From positions 1-15,520 of the forward strand of contig DATKUB010000034.1 of the NCBI GenBank assembly GCA_035530875.1: a DNA stretch of 15,520 nt, read 5' to 3'. The notes under the pieces are model-generated. The model worked only from the letters and a program-made list of their open reading frames with translations, did no database searches and had not been told where the DNA came from. Below, piece by piece: positions 7,746 to 14,813 of this stretch. A program made the position numbers and the translations under genes. The first letter of the stretch is position 1, and every line of letters begins with the position of its first letter. Source of the DNA: JANXYY01 sp035530875 (GTDB taxonomy: Bacteria > Actinomycetota > Actinomycetes > Nanopelagicales > Nanopelagicaceae).

Positions 7746-7994
7746 CTTAAGTAACGCTCATGCACCTATCAGAGATATTAGTCGGTGAGATTCGTAAAGC
7801 CGGGTGAGCACCCATTTCTTATTGTCGCCCCTTCGGGACCCGGCAATTGCGGCTTGAGAGTTCCGTTAGACTTTGGGTTCTCAGTGGCTACTCGGCTAAT
7901 TCCAGGCAAGAGTTGCTACGTTTTGTCTGCTCTGCTCGGTCCTTGTCAGCACGCGCCAGAAGAGATGGCCCTGAACTAACTCAAGGGGAAGAAC
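7746..7994. promoter_or_regulatory. divergent intergenic region between the FUSC-like and LCP genes
   Basis: About 250 bp without a convincing gene. It must hold the promoters of both flanking genes. On the minus strand TAATAT (near 7776-7781) is a possible -10 for the FUSC-like gene. Inverted repeats are GCCGGGT/ACCCGGC (7799-7805 and 7838-7844) and GGGTG-AG-CACCC (7802-7813). A 64-codon GTG-started frame (7785-7979) has no ribosome binding site and no recognisable protein character, so I do not call it. Confidence 0.35.
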
Positions 7995-7997
7995 TTG
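7983..7997 (+). promoter_or_regulatory. Shine-Dalgarno sequence and TTG start of the LCP gene
   Basis: AAGGGG (7983-7988) is 6 nt before a TTG codon at 7995. No ATG or GTG in frame nearby gives an intact basic N-terminus ahead of the membrane segment, so the rare TTG start is accepted on the basis of this site. Confidence 0.6.
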
Positions 7998-9185
7998 AAC
8001 GACTCTGACCTTCCTCTCGGCACTTCCCCGCTGGACGAAACCGGATCGAAACTACCATTGCGTAAACGTCGACCTTTTCTTGTGGGAACAATCGCCCTTG
8101 CGCTAGTCGTGCTCGTGGCCATAGTCGGCGCACTATCAACCGGATTAATTGCTTGGCACCAGGTGAAGCGCGTTCATATTGGAGCTCCCCTATCAACCTC
8201 TAGCCCGACCGCGAGTAGTGCAACACCGGCTCAGACGGTGATCTCCGTGCTCATCGCCTCGGTTGGGGCAAGAGGTGTTGATGCCGCCACCGGCGCCAAA
8301 ATTGGCGTGCCTGACATCGCCTCGCGCGGCAGCGACGGCTTGACGGACCTTCTTATGGAGGGATTGGTAAATACATCTACCGGGTCGGTGAGTCTGCTCA
8401 GCATTCCTCGCGACACTTGGATTGACTCCTGCCAATGCAAGATCAATGCACTCTACAACCTATTTGGCGCCACTCGCTTAGTTGATGAAGTAGCCGCTCT
8501 TACCGGCGAGCGCCCACAACACCTGCTCTTTGTTAATTTCGAAGCTTTTGCAAACGTAATCGATGCAGTCGGCGGAGTAAATGTATATTTGCCGAGAACG
8601 ATTCGAGATGCCGATTCACACCTGGCTCAACTCAATGCCGGGTGCCAACATCTGAACGGTGTCCAGGCGCTTGCTTATGTGCGAAGCAGACATACGGAGT
8701 CTCTAAGAAATGGAGTCTGGATATCCGACGGAAGCGCAAGTGATCTTGGGCGAATTCAGCGACAACATCAAGTTCTCACTAGTGTGGCAAACCGAATCCT
8801 GTCCGCCTCGCTGCCGCTCTACCTACCGGCCCTGATCAAGGCCGCCGGCTCTGGTATTACGATTGACGATGGTCTGGGTCTCAAGGACGCAGCTTCGATC
8901 GCAAAAACCCTTGCCGGCGCCTCCGAGCACAAATTGCAAGGATTTACGGTTCCCAGCCGGTTCGGCCAAGCCGGCGGCGCCTCTGTTGTCTTCACACAGA
9001 CTGATCAGTTACCGGCCGTTATTACGCAATGGAAAGTGGCCGCACAAGTGCCTGTACTTCTCGGCCCCACCATCCCAGTGAGCCCAAGCAGCACAGATGG
9101 ACTTACCGCCAGCGGCGCTTGGACTCCTACTCCAACTGCATCAAGCACTCCTAACCCAGACATCGCCGCCTGCATCTCAAAGTGA
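7995..9185 (+). CDS. LytR-CpsA-Psr (LCP) family wall polymer transferase
   Basis: LCP proteins move lipid-linked polymers such as teichoic acid-like or arabinogalactan chains onto peptidoglycan outside the membrane. The 396-residue protein has a basic cytoplasmic N-terminus (PLRKRR), one membrane segment (about 28-54), then an extracellular LCP domain. Family motifs are SIPRDTW (136-142), KINALYN (149-155), DAVGGVNVYLP (190-200), LNGVQALAYVRSRH (220-233) and SDLGRIQRQ (249-257), giving the arginines that hold the pyrophosphate lipid. The tail is a low-complexity Ser/Thr/Pro stretch ending PDIAACISK. The start is TTG at 7995, supported by AAGGGG at 7983-7988. Cys146 and Cys148 plus Cys217 may form a disulfide. 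The usual Arg-Ser-Asp-Thr segment appears as LTDL (116-119), keeping only the Asp. Glycopolymer substrate unknown. Confidence 0.92.
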   Translation: MNDSDLPLGTSPLDETGSKLPLRKRRPFLVGTIALALVVLVAIVGALSTGLIAWHQVKRVHIGAPLSTSSPTASSATPAQTVISVLIASVGARGVDAATGAKIGVPDIASRGSDGLTDLLMEGLVNTSTGSVSLLSIPRDTWIDSCQCKINALYNLFGATRLVDEVAALTGERPQHLLFVNFEAFANVIDAVGGVNVYLPRTIRDADSHLAQLNAGCQHLNGVQALAYVRSRHTESLRNGVWISDGSASDLGRIQRQHQVLTSVANRILSASLPLYLPALIKAAGSGITIDDGLGLKDAASIAKTLAGASEHKLQGFTVPSRFGQAGGASVVFTQTDQLPAVITQWKVAAQVPVLLGPTIPVSPSSTDGLTASGAWTPTPTASSTPNPDIAACISK

Positions 9186-9238
9186 CGACCTGATCATCTC
9201 GGGAGGCAAAGTTTTTCGTTTTGATAAATAATCAACCC

Positions 9239-10171
9239 ATGAGCGAACGCATAACGATCCCCAAGACGGACCTTGAAGTCAGCCAACTCTGCCTCGGGGG
9301 GAATGTATTCGGCTGGACTGCCGATGAGCCGACTTCAAAACTGATCCTCTCCGAATTCGCAGCGCTTGGCGGGAATTTTGTCGACACCGCTGATACCTAC
9401 TCGGAGTGGAAAGCTGGCAATTCCGGCGGCGAAAGCGAAACCGTCATCGGTAAGTGGATGAAAGAAACCGGCAACCGGGATCAGATGATTATCGCGTCAA
9501 AGGTGGCAATGTACTCAAAGCGGCCAGGACTTGGTGCTGAAAACATTAGAGCAGCCGTCGAAGATTCGCTACGCCGTTTGCAGACCGATTATTTGGATCT
9601 CTACTACGCCCACAAAGATGATCCGGATACGCCACTTAACGAGACGCTTCGCGCTTTCGATGATTTAATCAGAAGCGGTAAGGTCAGGTACATCACCGCC
9701 TCAAACTATTCCGGCGAGAGACTTTTGGAAGCATTAAAAATTAGCAAAGAAAATGGCTTCGCTTCCTATGTGGCTCTACAGAACGAGTACAACATCTTGG
9801 TGCGCCAGCCATTTGAATCCGACATGGCCCCAACGCTCGAGGCTCAAGGACTATCGGCAATTCCCTTCTACGGGTTAGCTCGCGGTTTTCTCTCTGGCAA
9901 GTACCGTCCTGGAATCAAAGTTGATTCGGTTCGAGCACAGGGAACAGAGATGTTCCAAAATGAGCAAGGCTGGCGCGTCCTGGCCCTTTTGGACGAACTT
10001 GCCAGTGCTCACTCAGCGCCAGTTCCGGCCATTGCATTGGCTTGGCTACGCGCTCAAGAGTCTGTGAGTGTGCCAATTGCGAGTGCACGCACCCTGGAGC
10101 AGCTCAGAGAAATCACCAAAGTTGTCTCACTGGCACCTGATGAGATTGATCAGATCAATCGGGCTCTTTAA
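9239..10171 (+). CDS. aldo/keto reductase
   Basis: NADPH-dependent oxidoreductase of the aldo/keto reductase superfamily, 310 residues from this start, cytoplasmic barrel; substrate unknown. The catalytic tetrad is visible: Asp49 and Tyr54 in FVDTADTY, Lys88 in MIIASKV and His125 in LDLYYAHKDD. RSGKVRYITASNYSG (sixth-strand region) and VPIASARTLEQLRE (cofactor phosphate loop) are typical. The overall style resembles YajO/Tas-like or aryl-alcohol dehydrogenase-like members with the inserted segment SEWKAGNSGGESETVIGKW. Two starts are possible: TTG at 9221, whose nearest GGGAGG is 14 nt upstream and rather far, and ATG at 9239, which matches the usual N-terminus and follows an A+T-rich TTGATAAATAAT that could be a -10. 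The ATG is preferred. Its stop overlaps the convergent SIS gene stop by 4 bp. Confidence 0.93.
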   Translation: MSERITIPKTDLEVSQLCLGGNVFGWTADEPTSKLILSEFAALGGNFVDTADTYSEWKAGNSGGESETVIGKWMKETGNRDQMIIASKVAMYSKRPGLGAENIRAAVEDSLRRLQTDYLDLYYAHKDDPDTPLNETLRAFDDLIRSGKVRYITASNYSGERLLEALKISKENGFASYVALQNEYNILVRQPFESDMAPTLEAQGLSAIPFYGLARGFLSGKYRPGIKVDSVRAQGTEMFQNEQGWRVLALLDELASAHSAPVPAIALAWLRAQESVSVPIASARTLEQLREITKVVSLAPDEIDQINRAL

Positions 10172-11136
10172 TCCCAGGCTCGCCAGGCCAATAACTCCGC
10201 CACTATCACTTCGGTCAACAGGCGCACGTCTTCGTCTTGGTCGTTAGCGAAACGGATGGCGGCCTGAGCACCCGGCAAATCTGCGCCCACCGAAATTACT
10301 TTGCAACCGCGTTGCGTAGTCCAATCGAATAGTTGCGCTTCCCAAGGCGAGCCCGCAAAAAGGAGCATGCGATAGTCGCTGTTCTTGGTGAGATAGACGT
10401 CTACGTGGCTCCATTCACCTGTCTCAGATGCTGTTGCCCCGATTCGCGGGCCTTCGCGAAACATCAGCGCCGCCTGTTGTGCCGAACTCAACCTACGCGC
10501 GGGCCCCGCTACGTGAATACCACCACTGTCCCCACAGAGAACGGAGTGAAGTTCGTCAAGCCACTCTCCTCTCCGAGCGAGAACATCCGACGTGGCTCTC
10601 GATGACTTACGAATTGCATCAACAACCAGGCTGCGATCGCTTTCAAAAAGATGTGATTCAAGTGCCATGAGCAAGGCGAGCGTGTGCTGAAATGTCCGAC
10701 AAGCAATTCCGCCACGTTCCATTCCGGCGATTAAATCAATCGCCGCATCTGATTTGCCTACGAGAGCAGAATCGACGCTATTTGTTAGAGCAACAATGCG
10801 TGATATGCCCATATATGGATCAAGTGACGAAAGGGTTTCTAATGAAGCGCCGCTAGCCGAGATAGGGACGACAATCAGATCGGGGGAAGCTGCCGGAAGA
10901 AGATCGCTAGAGGCGAGTTCGGCGTAAGCATTCATACCGGCTTTGCGCAACCGGGCGGCCGAAACTTGAGCCGCATAATTGGACGAGCCCATGCCAAGAA
11001 AGAGAATCCTCGAGCCCCGTGCAAGTCCAGAACTGGCCCAGGGATTGCTAGTTTCGATTGAATCGGCCAAGGCCTCTAGCGCCTGCGGTTTATATTCGAG
11101 GTCCAGAAGAAATAAGTCTCGATTCACGCTCGCCAC
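10168..11136 (-). CDS. two-domain SIS (sugar isomerase) protein, GlmS isomerase-domain-like
   Basis: SIS-fold protein acting on phosphorylated sugars or amino sugars, 322 residues. It resembles the isomerase half of glucosamine-6-phosphate synthase but lacks the N-terminal glutaminase domain, as in FrlB, AgaS and SIS-type glucosamine-6-phosphate deaminases. First SIS domain: GMGSSNYAA (48-56) and SASGASLET (93-101), the phosphate-binding serines. Second: REGPRIGATASETGEWSHVD (227-246), where Glu238, Glu241 and His244 align with the catalytic Glu/His region. The C-terminus ends in LLAWRAWD instead of the PRNLAKSVTVE tail of GlmS. GTG starts are possible at 11136 and 11127; the latter overlaps the kinase stop as GTGA and has GGTGG 6 nt upstream, so it may be the real one. 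It is third in an overlapping operon with the kinase and GT1 genes. Reaction inferred only. Confidence 0.85.
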   Translation of the reverse strand: MASVNRDLFLLDLEYKPQALEALADSIETSNPWASSGLARGSRILFLGMGSSNYAAQVSAARLRKAGMNAYAELASSDLLPAASPDLIVVPISASGASLETLSSLDPYMGISRIVALTNSVDSALVGKSDAAIDLIAGMERGGIACRTFQHTLALLMALESHLFESDRSLVVDAIRKSSRATSDVLARRGEWLDELHSVLCGDSGGIHVAGPARRLSSAQQAALMFREGPRIGATASETGEWSHVDVYLTKNSDYRMLLFAGSPWEAQLFDWTTQRGCKVISVGADLPGAQAAIRFANDQDEDVRLLTEVIVAELLAWRAWD

Positions 11137-12458
11137 CGTTCATCCAAAAGTGCAGCGAGAGCCGTATCTGGAACATATCGCCAACTAGGAAGATGTCTAG
11201 CTGCGTATAGAAACTCGCGGAGTTCCTGGCGAACTCTAAATGGGAAGAGAAGACGTTCATCTAGCAACTCGATCATCTCATTTTCCGCCAGACGATCCCG
11301 ATACGCCTCAAGAAACCGCTGTTTGGCAGGCTCGATCCAATCCTCGATCAAATCGTGACCAACTCCACCAAATTTCCGTTGAACGATTCGTCCGACGTGA
11401 TCGATAGATTGCATAAGACTGGCGACGTCACTAGCGGCTGGCGCAGCGGCGGATCGCTCCGTCTCGCTCGCCACGGGGTTTCCGTCAAAATCAATCACCG
11501 CGAACTCGTGTCTGCCCGGGCCACGTAGAAATTGTCCTACGTGAAGGTCTCCATGAATGTTGATGAGCGGGGTTTCCCATATGTGCTCGACCAAACTAAG
11601 CACTTCAAATATCTGTTCGCGAGATTCACCGACTCGTACCAATTCATCGCCGTCAATTTCTTCGAGCACCGAATCCAGGTCCTGCAGAGCCGACACAAGC
11701 CAGGCGTTTAAAAAGTCAGGATTTAATTCATAATTGCCATCATGAGCAAGAGTCACATGCAACTCGGCAGTTATCTCTCCGAGAGCGGTTAGTGGGGCAA
11801 GAGCCGATGCAAGCGTGGAACTGCCTTCTACATACGAGGTCAGATCATCGACCATCCACTCCCAACCGTCTTGGCTCCCGGGTAGGTAGGCGACAACTGA
11901 AGCTACGAGCACTGCGAGCGTTTCTGATTGATCAAGGTCTTGCCATTGCAACAAGGCGAACAACTCAGGCATGTGACCAAACTTTTTCTCCTTCAAAACT
12001 TGAATAGTTAGCGGCGCCGAGTTTGAAGAAGACAGAATCGCCTGCCATTTCACGACGGCTAAATGCCCAACAACCACAGATTCATGCGTTTGATCAACCG
12101 GAATGCTGGCCTCTCCAATGGCTGTTGGTACATTCCAGGATTGCCAAGTAAATCCCGAAGAGCCCCCCTCGCCCATTGCCAAAAAATCAAGGAGCGCCTC
12201 ACTAACGCCATCACCAGGTCGAGCTCTCCTAATCGCATTCTCAGACGTCACCACTGGCGCAGCCCACTTTGATCCCGAGCCGTCTCGAAGAATTAGGATC
12301 CAGCGGTCATGACCGAGATCGAGTTGATCTACCAGACTCAGTCCATCAATCGACCCGGCGAGCGGCCCGGGTGAAATCAGCGAAGCTGGCGACACCTCCG
12401 CAACTAGTTCAGCCATTTCTTTCTGCACAAGAAGGTCAGACTTCACTCTTGTTAGCAT
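11124..12458 (-). CDS. maltokinase-like sugar kinase, candidate actinobacterial glucosamine kinase (GlcNK-type)
   Basis: Phosphotransferase of the maltokinase (Mak/Pep2) fold, 444 residues, which matches this group over its whole length. The C-lobe has HGDLHVGQ (302-309), where Mak-type kinases carry Gln instead of the Asn of aminoglycoside kinases, then IDFDGNP (322-328) with the metal-binding Asp, and ASDVASLMQSIDH (342-354). The middle shows a lysine in HLAVVKWQ (132-139) and YLPGSQDGWEWMVDDL (191-206), close to the Mak VPGAxDGWE phrase. Known family members phosphorylate maltose (trehalose to GlgE pathway) or, in the Streptacidiphilus-type family, glucosamine. No TreS or GlgE is seen nearby, and a SIS gene follows directly, so glucosamine or another amino sugar is my inference. 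It overlaps the GT gene by 23 bp if ATG 12458 is used; ATG 12416 (after AGAAAG) is an alternative. Confidence 0.82.
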   Translation of the reverse strand: MLTRVKSDLLVQKEMAELVAEVSPASLISPGPLAGSIDGLSLVDQLDLGHDRWILILRDGSGSKWAAPVVTSENAIRRARPGDGVSEALLDFLAMGEGGSSGFTWQSWNVPTAIGEASIPVDQTHESVVVGHLAVVKWQAILSSSNSAPLTIQVLKEKKFGHMPELFALLQWQDLDQSETLAVLVASVVAYLPGSQDGWEWMVDDLTSYVEGSSTLASALAPLTALGEITAELHVTLAHDGNYELNPDFLNAWLVSALQDLDSVLEEIDGDELVRVGESREQIFEVLSLVEHIWETPLINIHGDLHVGQFLRGPGRHEFAVIDFDGNPVASETERSAAAPAASDVASLMQSIDHVGRIVQRKFGGVGHDLIEDWIEPAKQRFLEAYRDRLAENEMIELLDERLLFPFRVRQELREFLYAARHLPSWRYVPDTALAALLDERWRA

Positions 12459-13773
12459 GGACTCTGGCCACCGATTCGATGACGTCTACTCCCTTGCGAA
12501 TTCCATCACGAGTGCGGATCACAGTGCCAACATCATGCATCCGCTTTCTGATTTCAGGGTTCGAGACCAGACGATCGACCGCGGCGATCAGTTCGTCATC
12601 ACTGAAGTTGTAGGTATCAAGTCGCACACCGAAACCAAGTTCATCGACTCGTTGCGCATTGTCATATTGATCCCAAAACAAAGGCAGAACGATCATTGGC
12701 TTCCCAAAATGAAAAGCTTCCGTGGTTGTGTTATTTCCACCGTGCGTGATTACCAAGTCTACAAGTGGAATAATCCGCGTCTGCGGCAAAAATTCGGCCC
12801 CGTACATATTTGACGCCAATTCAATTTCGTTATGTTGTGGCCCCGTACTCACAATATATCTGTGCCTTGTCCTGCCCAGCACGGCTACCAGTCGTTGCAT
12901 GAGTTCAACGTCGGCGCTTCCGAGCGACCCTAGCGAAAGATATACCAACCCACTATCGGAAGGACGATCCGCAATCAGGGCAGGCATTTCAAAGCTCGAA
13001 TCAGTAGACCTAACACTTGAATCCATCCGATGCCAAGTGGAATTGAGCGGCCGCTGGTTCGAATAATCTGCCTGTTCGGGAAAGACGTACAGGTTGGCTG
13101 ATTCCGATTCGTGAATGAACTCCAAGTCAGGCAGCGATGGCGCACCTTGTTCTAGGACCCAAGCATTAAAATCTTGCCACAGATCCCGATGTGTTCGTTC
13201 ATACTCCACCTTGAATCCAGCCCACTGTGTTGAATCGGCAGCCGGTAGGCCAGAAAATGTCGGGGCGACGCCATCCCCCTTCATTTCCAACGGGTTGCAG
13301 GAAACGATTCGTACGAATGGCGCGTCACACGTCATCAAGGCGGGGAAACATAAGACGTTGTCCTCAACTACGACGTCAGGTTTTACTCTTGCCAGAATCT
13401 CCACCAGTTGCGGCTGGCAATACTTCGCGCCATCGATCAGGGCCTGCCAAGTCGGCTTAATGAATGACTCGAGCTGCTCCTTCGTCGACTTGCGAAACTC
13501 TGGTGCCGTCTCCTTTATAAAGTCCTTCCAAAATTTTCCCGCGTCCTGCTCTTCATCGGCTGAGGCCGGCGGCGCCAGATCTACCAGCTCTTCTTCGAAA
13601 CCCAGCGCGGACAACTTGCCTTTCCATGATGCCTCAGCCGCGAAAACTACTCGATGCCCCCGTTTAAGTAAGAGATCCCCGATGCCAATGCACTGGTTTG
13701 TGGGTCCATATGCAGACTCAGGCATAAATAGAACGGTTAATGGTCGATTCGCCGGGTTCGCGGGAGATTCCAT
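12436..13773 (-). CDS. GT1-family glycosyltransferase (MGT/UGT-like)
   Basis: Predicted cytoplasmic GT-B glycosyltransferase that transfers a sugar from a nucleotide-activated donor to a small acceptor, 445 residues, as usual for family GT1. The C-terminal donor domain is clear: GLVYLSLGSLG (275-285), GAEFLPQTRIIPLVDLVITHGG (325-346) and NNTTTEAFHFGKP...DQYDNAQRV (347-376), the bacterial/UGT signature. The N-terminal acceptor domain begins TVLFMPESAYGPTNQCIGIGDLLLKRGHRVVF (13-44). Where most GT1 enzymes have GH(V/I)NP with the catalytic base His, this one reads GPTNQ, so the usual base is absent. Trp- and acid-rich residues 70-120 are unlike antibiotic macrolide transferases. First gene of a three-gene overlapping operon; AGGA is 7 nt before the ATG. 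Donor and acceptor unknown. Confidence 0.88.
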   Translation of the reverse strand: MESPANPANRPLTVLFMPESAYGPTNQCIGIGDLLLKRGHRVVFAAEASWKGKLSALGFEEELVDLAPPASADEEQDAGKFWKDFIKETAPEFRKSTKEQLESFIKPTWQALIDGAKYCQPQLVEILARVKPDVVVEDNVLCFPALMTCDAPFVRIVSCNPLEMKGDGVAPTFSGLPAADSTQWAGFKVEYERTHRDLWQDFNAWVLEQGAPSLPDLEFIHESESANLYVFPEQADYSNQRPLNSTWHRMDSSVRSTDSSFEMPALIADRPSDSGLVYLSLGSLGSADVELMQRLVAVLGRTRHRYIVSTGPQHNEIELASNMYGAEFLPQTRIIPLVDLVITHGGNNTTTEAFHFGKPMIVLPLFWDQYDNAQRVDELGFGVRLDTYNFSDDELIAAVDRLVSNPEIRKRMHDVGTVIRTRDGIRKGVDVIESVARVHANKSEV

Positions 13774-13840
13774 TCAGGCATCCTAACTCGCACACATGCG
13801 GATCCGGCGGCGAATGGTAAGCAGCGCGCACGACTTATCC

Positions 13841-13870
13841 CAGACATTTCTATGATTGGGCACCTATTAT
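13841..13870 (+). promoter_or_regulatory. candidate promoter of the small secreted protein gene
   Basis: CAGACA (13841-13846, four of six -35 matches) and TATTAT (13865-13870, five of six -10 matches) are 18 bp apart. Transcription would begin near 13877, giving a leader of about 54 nt before the ATG at 13931. Inferred from the hexamers alone. Confidence 0.42.
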
Positions 13871-13930
13871 TTCAGGAAATGCGACGGAGCCGGCACTGTG
13901 TATGACTCCTTTCTCACTGAAGGGCAGACC

Positions 13931-14368
13931 ATGCGTTATGGGAGAACTTGGAAAGGATTCGGCACTGCAGCGCTTGCTCTGCTTGTGCTGACAGGCGGAA
14001 CTTCAACAAGTAGTGCGGCAACGGGTCAGGTACTCACCACAAAGTCCAACCACTCCACCGTGCACGTTAAACTTGGATCGAAGTTGACGCTGATACTTAA
14101 CTCTACTTATTGGACGGTCAAGCCACTCCGAAGATCTTCCTCGTTGCGCGTCGCTGGAAATGCGATCGTCAAAACAATTCTTCCAAGCCCAGATGCACCC
14201 GTAGCTTGCCGACATGCAGGTAGTGGTTGCGGAACAGTTACAGTGCACTACAAAGCGAAGCATCTTGGAACCGCTCTTGTCCGAGCCACCAGGGTCACTT
14301 GCGGAGAAGCGCTGCTCTGCGCCCCAGATCAGAAGACTTTTTCAGTCAGGGTGAAAGTCAAAAAGTAG
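13931..14368 (+). CDS. small secreted four-cysteine beta-rich protein, unknown function
   Basis: Predicted exported protein of 145 residues (about 115 mature). The start at 13931 is chosen because it gives a standard signal peptide: MRYGRTWK, hydrophobic FGTAALALLVLTGG and small-residue cleavage region STSSAA near residue 30; GAAGGG lies 10 nt upstream. An upstream ATG at 13856 would place 25 extra residues before the signal and would lie within the candidate promoter. The mature part alternates hydrophobic and polar residues as in a beta sandwich, with four cysteines as two close pairs (Cys93/Cys100 in CRHAGSGC and Cys124/Cys130 in CGEALLC), likely two disulfides. The layout LGSKLTLILN...YW, GTALVRATR and CGEALLC recalls small secreted actinobacterial proteins and faintly the chagasin (I42) inhibitor fold; this is a weak inference. 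The gene is divergent from the GT1 operon. Confidence 0.78.
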   Translation: MRYGRTWKGFGTAALALLVLTGGTSTSSAATGQVLTTKSNHSTVHVKLGSKLTLILNSTYWTVKPLRRSSSLRVAGNAIVKTILPSPDAPVACRHAGSGCGTVTVHYKAKHLGTALVRATRVTCGEALLCAPDQKTFSVRVKVKK

Positions 14369-14375
14369 TTCGCAC

Positions 14376-14813
14376 TTAGTTCCCGCTTGGCTCAAGGAGC
14401 ATTGAGACCGAATTTATGCACCACCGCTCATCCGTTGGTGTTTGGTAACCCTCTCCTCTAAAAACATGTCCGAGGTGAGAGCCGCATGCTGAGCAACGAA
14501 CCTCTGTTCTAACTCGACCTCCAGATAGGTCTTCTAAAAGCACGACCGCATCGGATTCTTTCGGCGCATAAAATGAAGGCCACCCACAGCCAGAGTGAAA
14601 CTTGGCATCGCTTCGAAATAGTTCTGCCTCGCAGGCGCGACAACGGTAGACGCCGACAGTCTCAGTGTCGGTGTATTCCCCAACGAAAGCTGGTTCGGTC
14701 GCCGCCTCCCGAAGAACTGCAAATGTCATCGGGTCGACCTCGCTCCGGAACTTGGCATCATTGATTTCGACCGGATAGGGCGTGCCGTCAGGTCGGGTGT
14801 TCTCAAGTTTCAT
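14376..14813 (-). CDS. msrB: peptide-methionine (R)-S-oxide reductase
   Basis: Reduces the R epimer of methionine sulfoxide in damaged proteins, using thioredoxin, in the cytoplasm (no signal peptide). The 145-residue length is usual. Zinc is held by two CxxC pairs, Cys58/Cys61 (CRAC) and Cys107/Cys110 (CSAC). The catalytic Cys132 is in RWCINSVSM; FHSGCGWPSF (72-81) and GHVFRGEG are family hallmarks, and Cys76 could act as resolving cysteine. Its ATG overlaps the msrA stop as ATGA, so it is translationally coupled and cotranscribed with msrA, which handles the S epimer. The 3' end is 7 bp from the convergent secreted protein gene. Confidence 0.97.
   Translation of the reverse strand: MKLENTRPDGTPYPVEINDAKFRSEVDPMTFAVLREAATEPAFVGEYTDTETVGVYRCRACEAELFRSDAKFHSGCGWPSFYAPKESDAVVLLEDLSGGRVRTEVRCSACGSHLGHVFRGEGYQTPTDERWCINSVSMLLEPSGN

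Noticed and set aside
7785..7979. 64-codon GTG-started frame in the gap before the LCP gene
   Set aside because: No ribosome binding site, no recognisable motif, and the region must carry the flanking promoters.
10168..10171. Convergent stop codons overlapping at TTAA between the aldo/keto reductase and SIS genes as a special signal
   Set aside because: A four-base overlap of TAA stops is a common result of compaction; the 1-bp gap between the Lrp and aldolase stops is similar.
13856..13930. 25-residue N-terminal extension of the secreted protein
   Set aside because: It would put polar residues ahead of a normal signal peptide and overlaps the candidate -10 element; the ATG at 13931 fits better.
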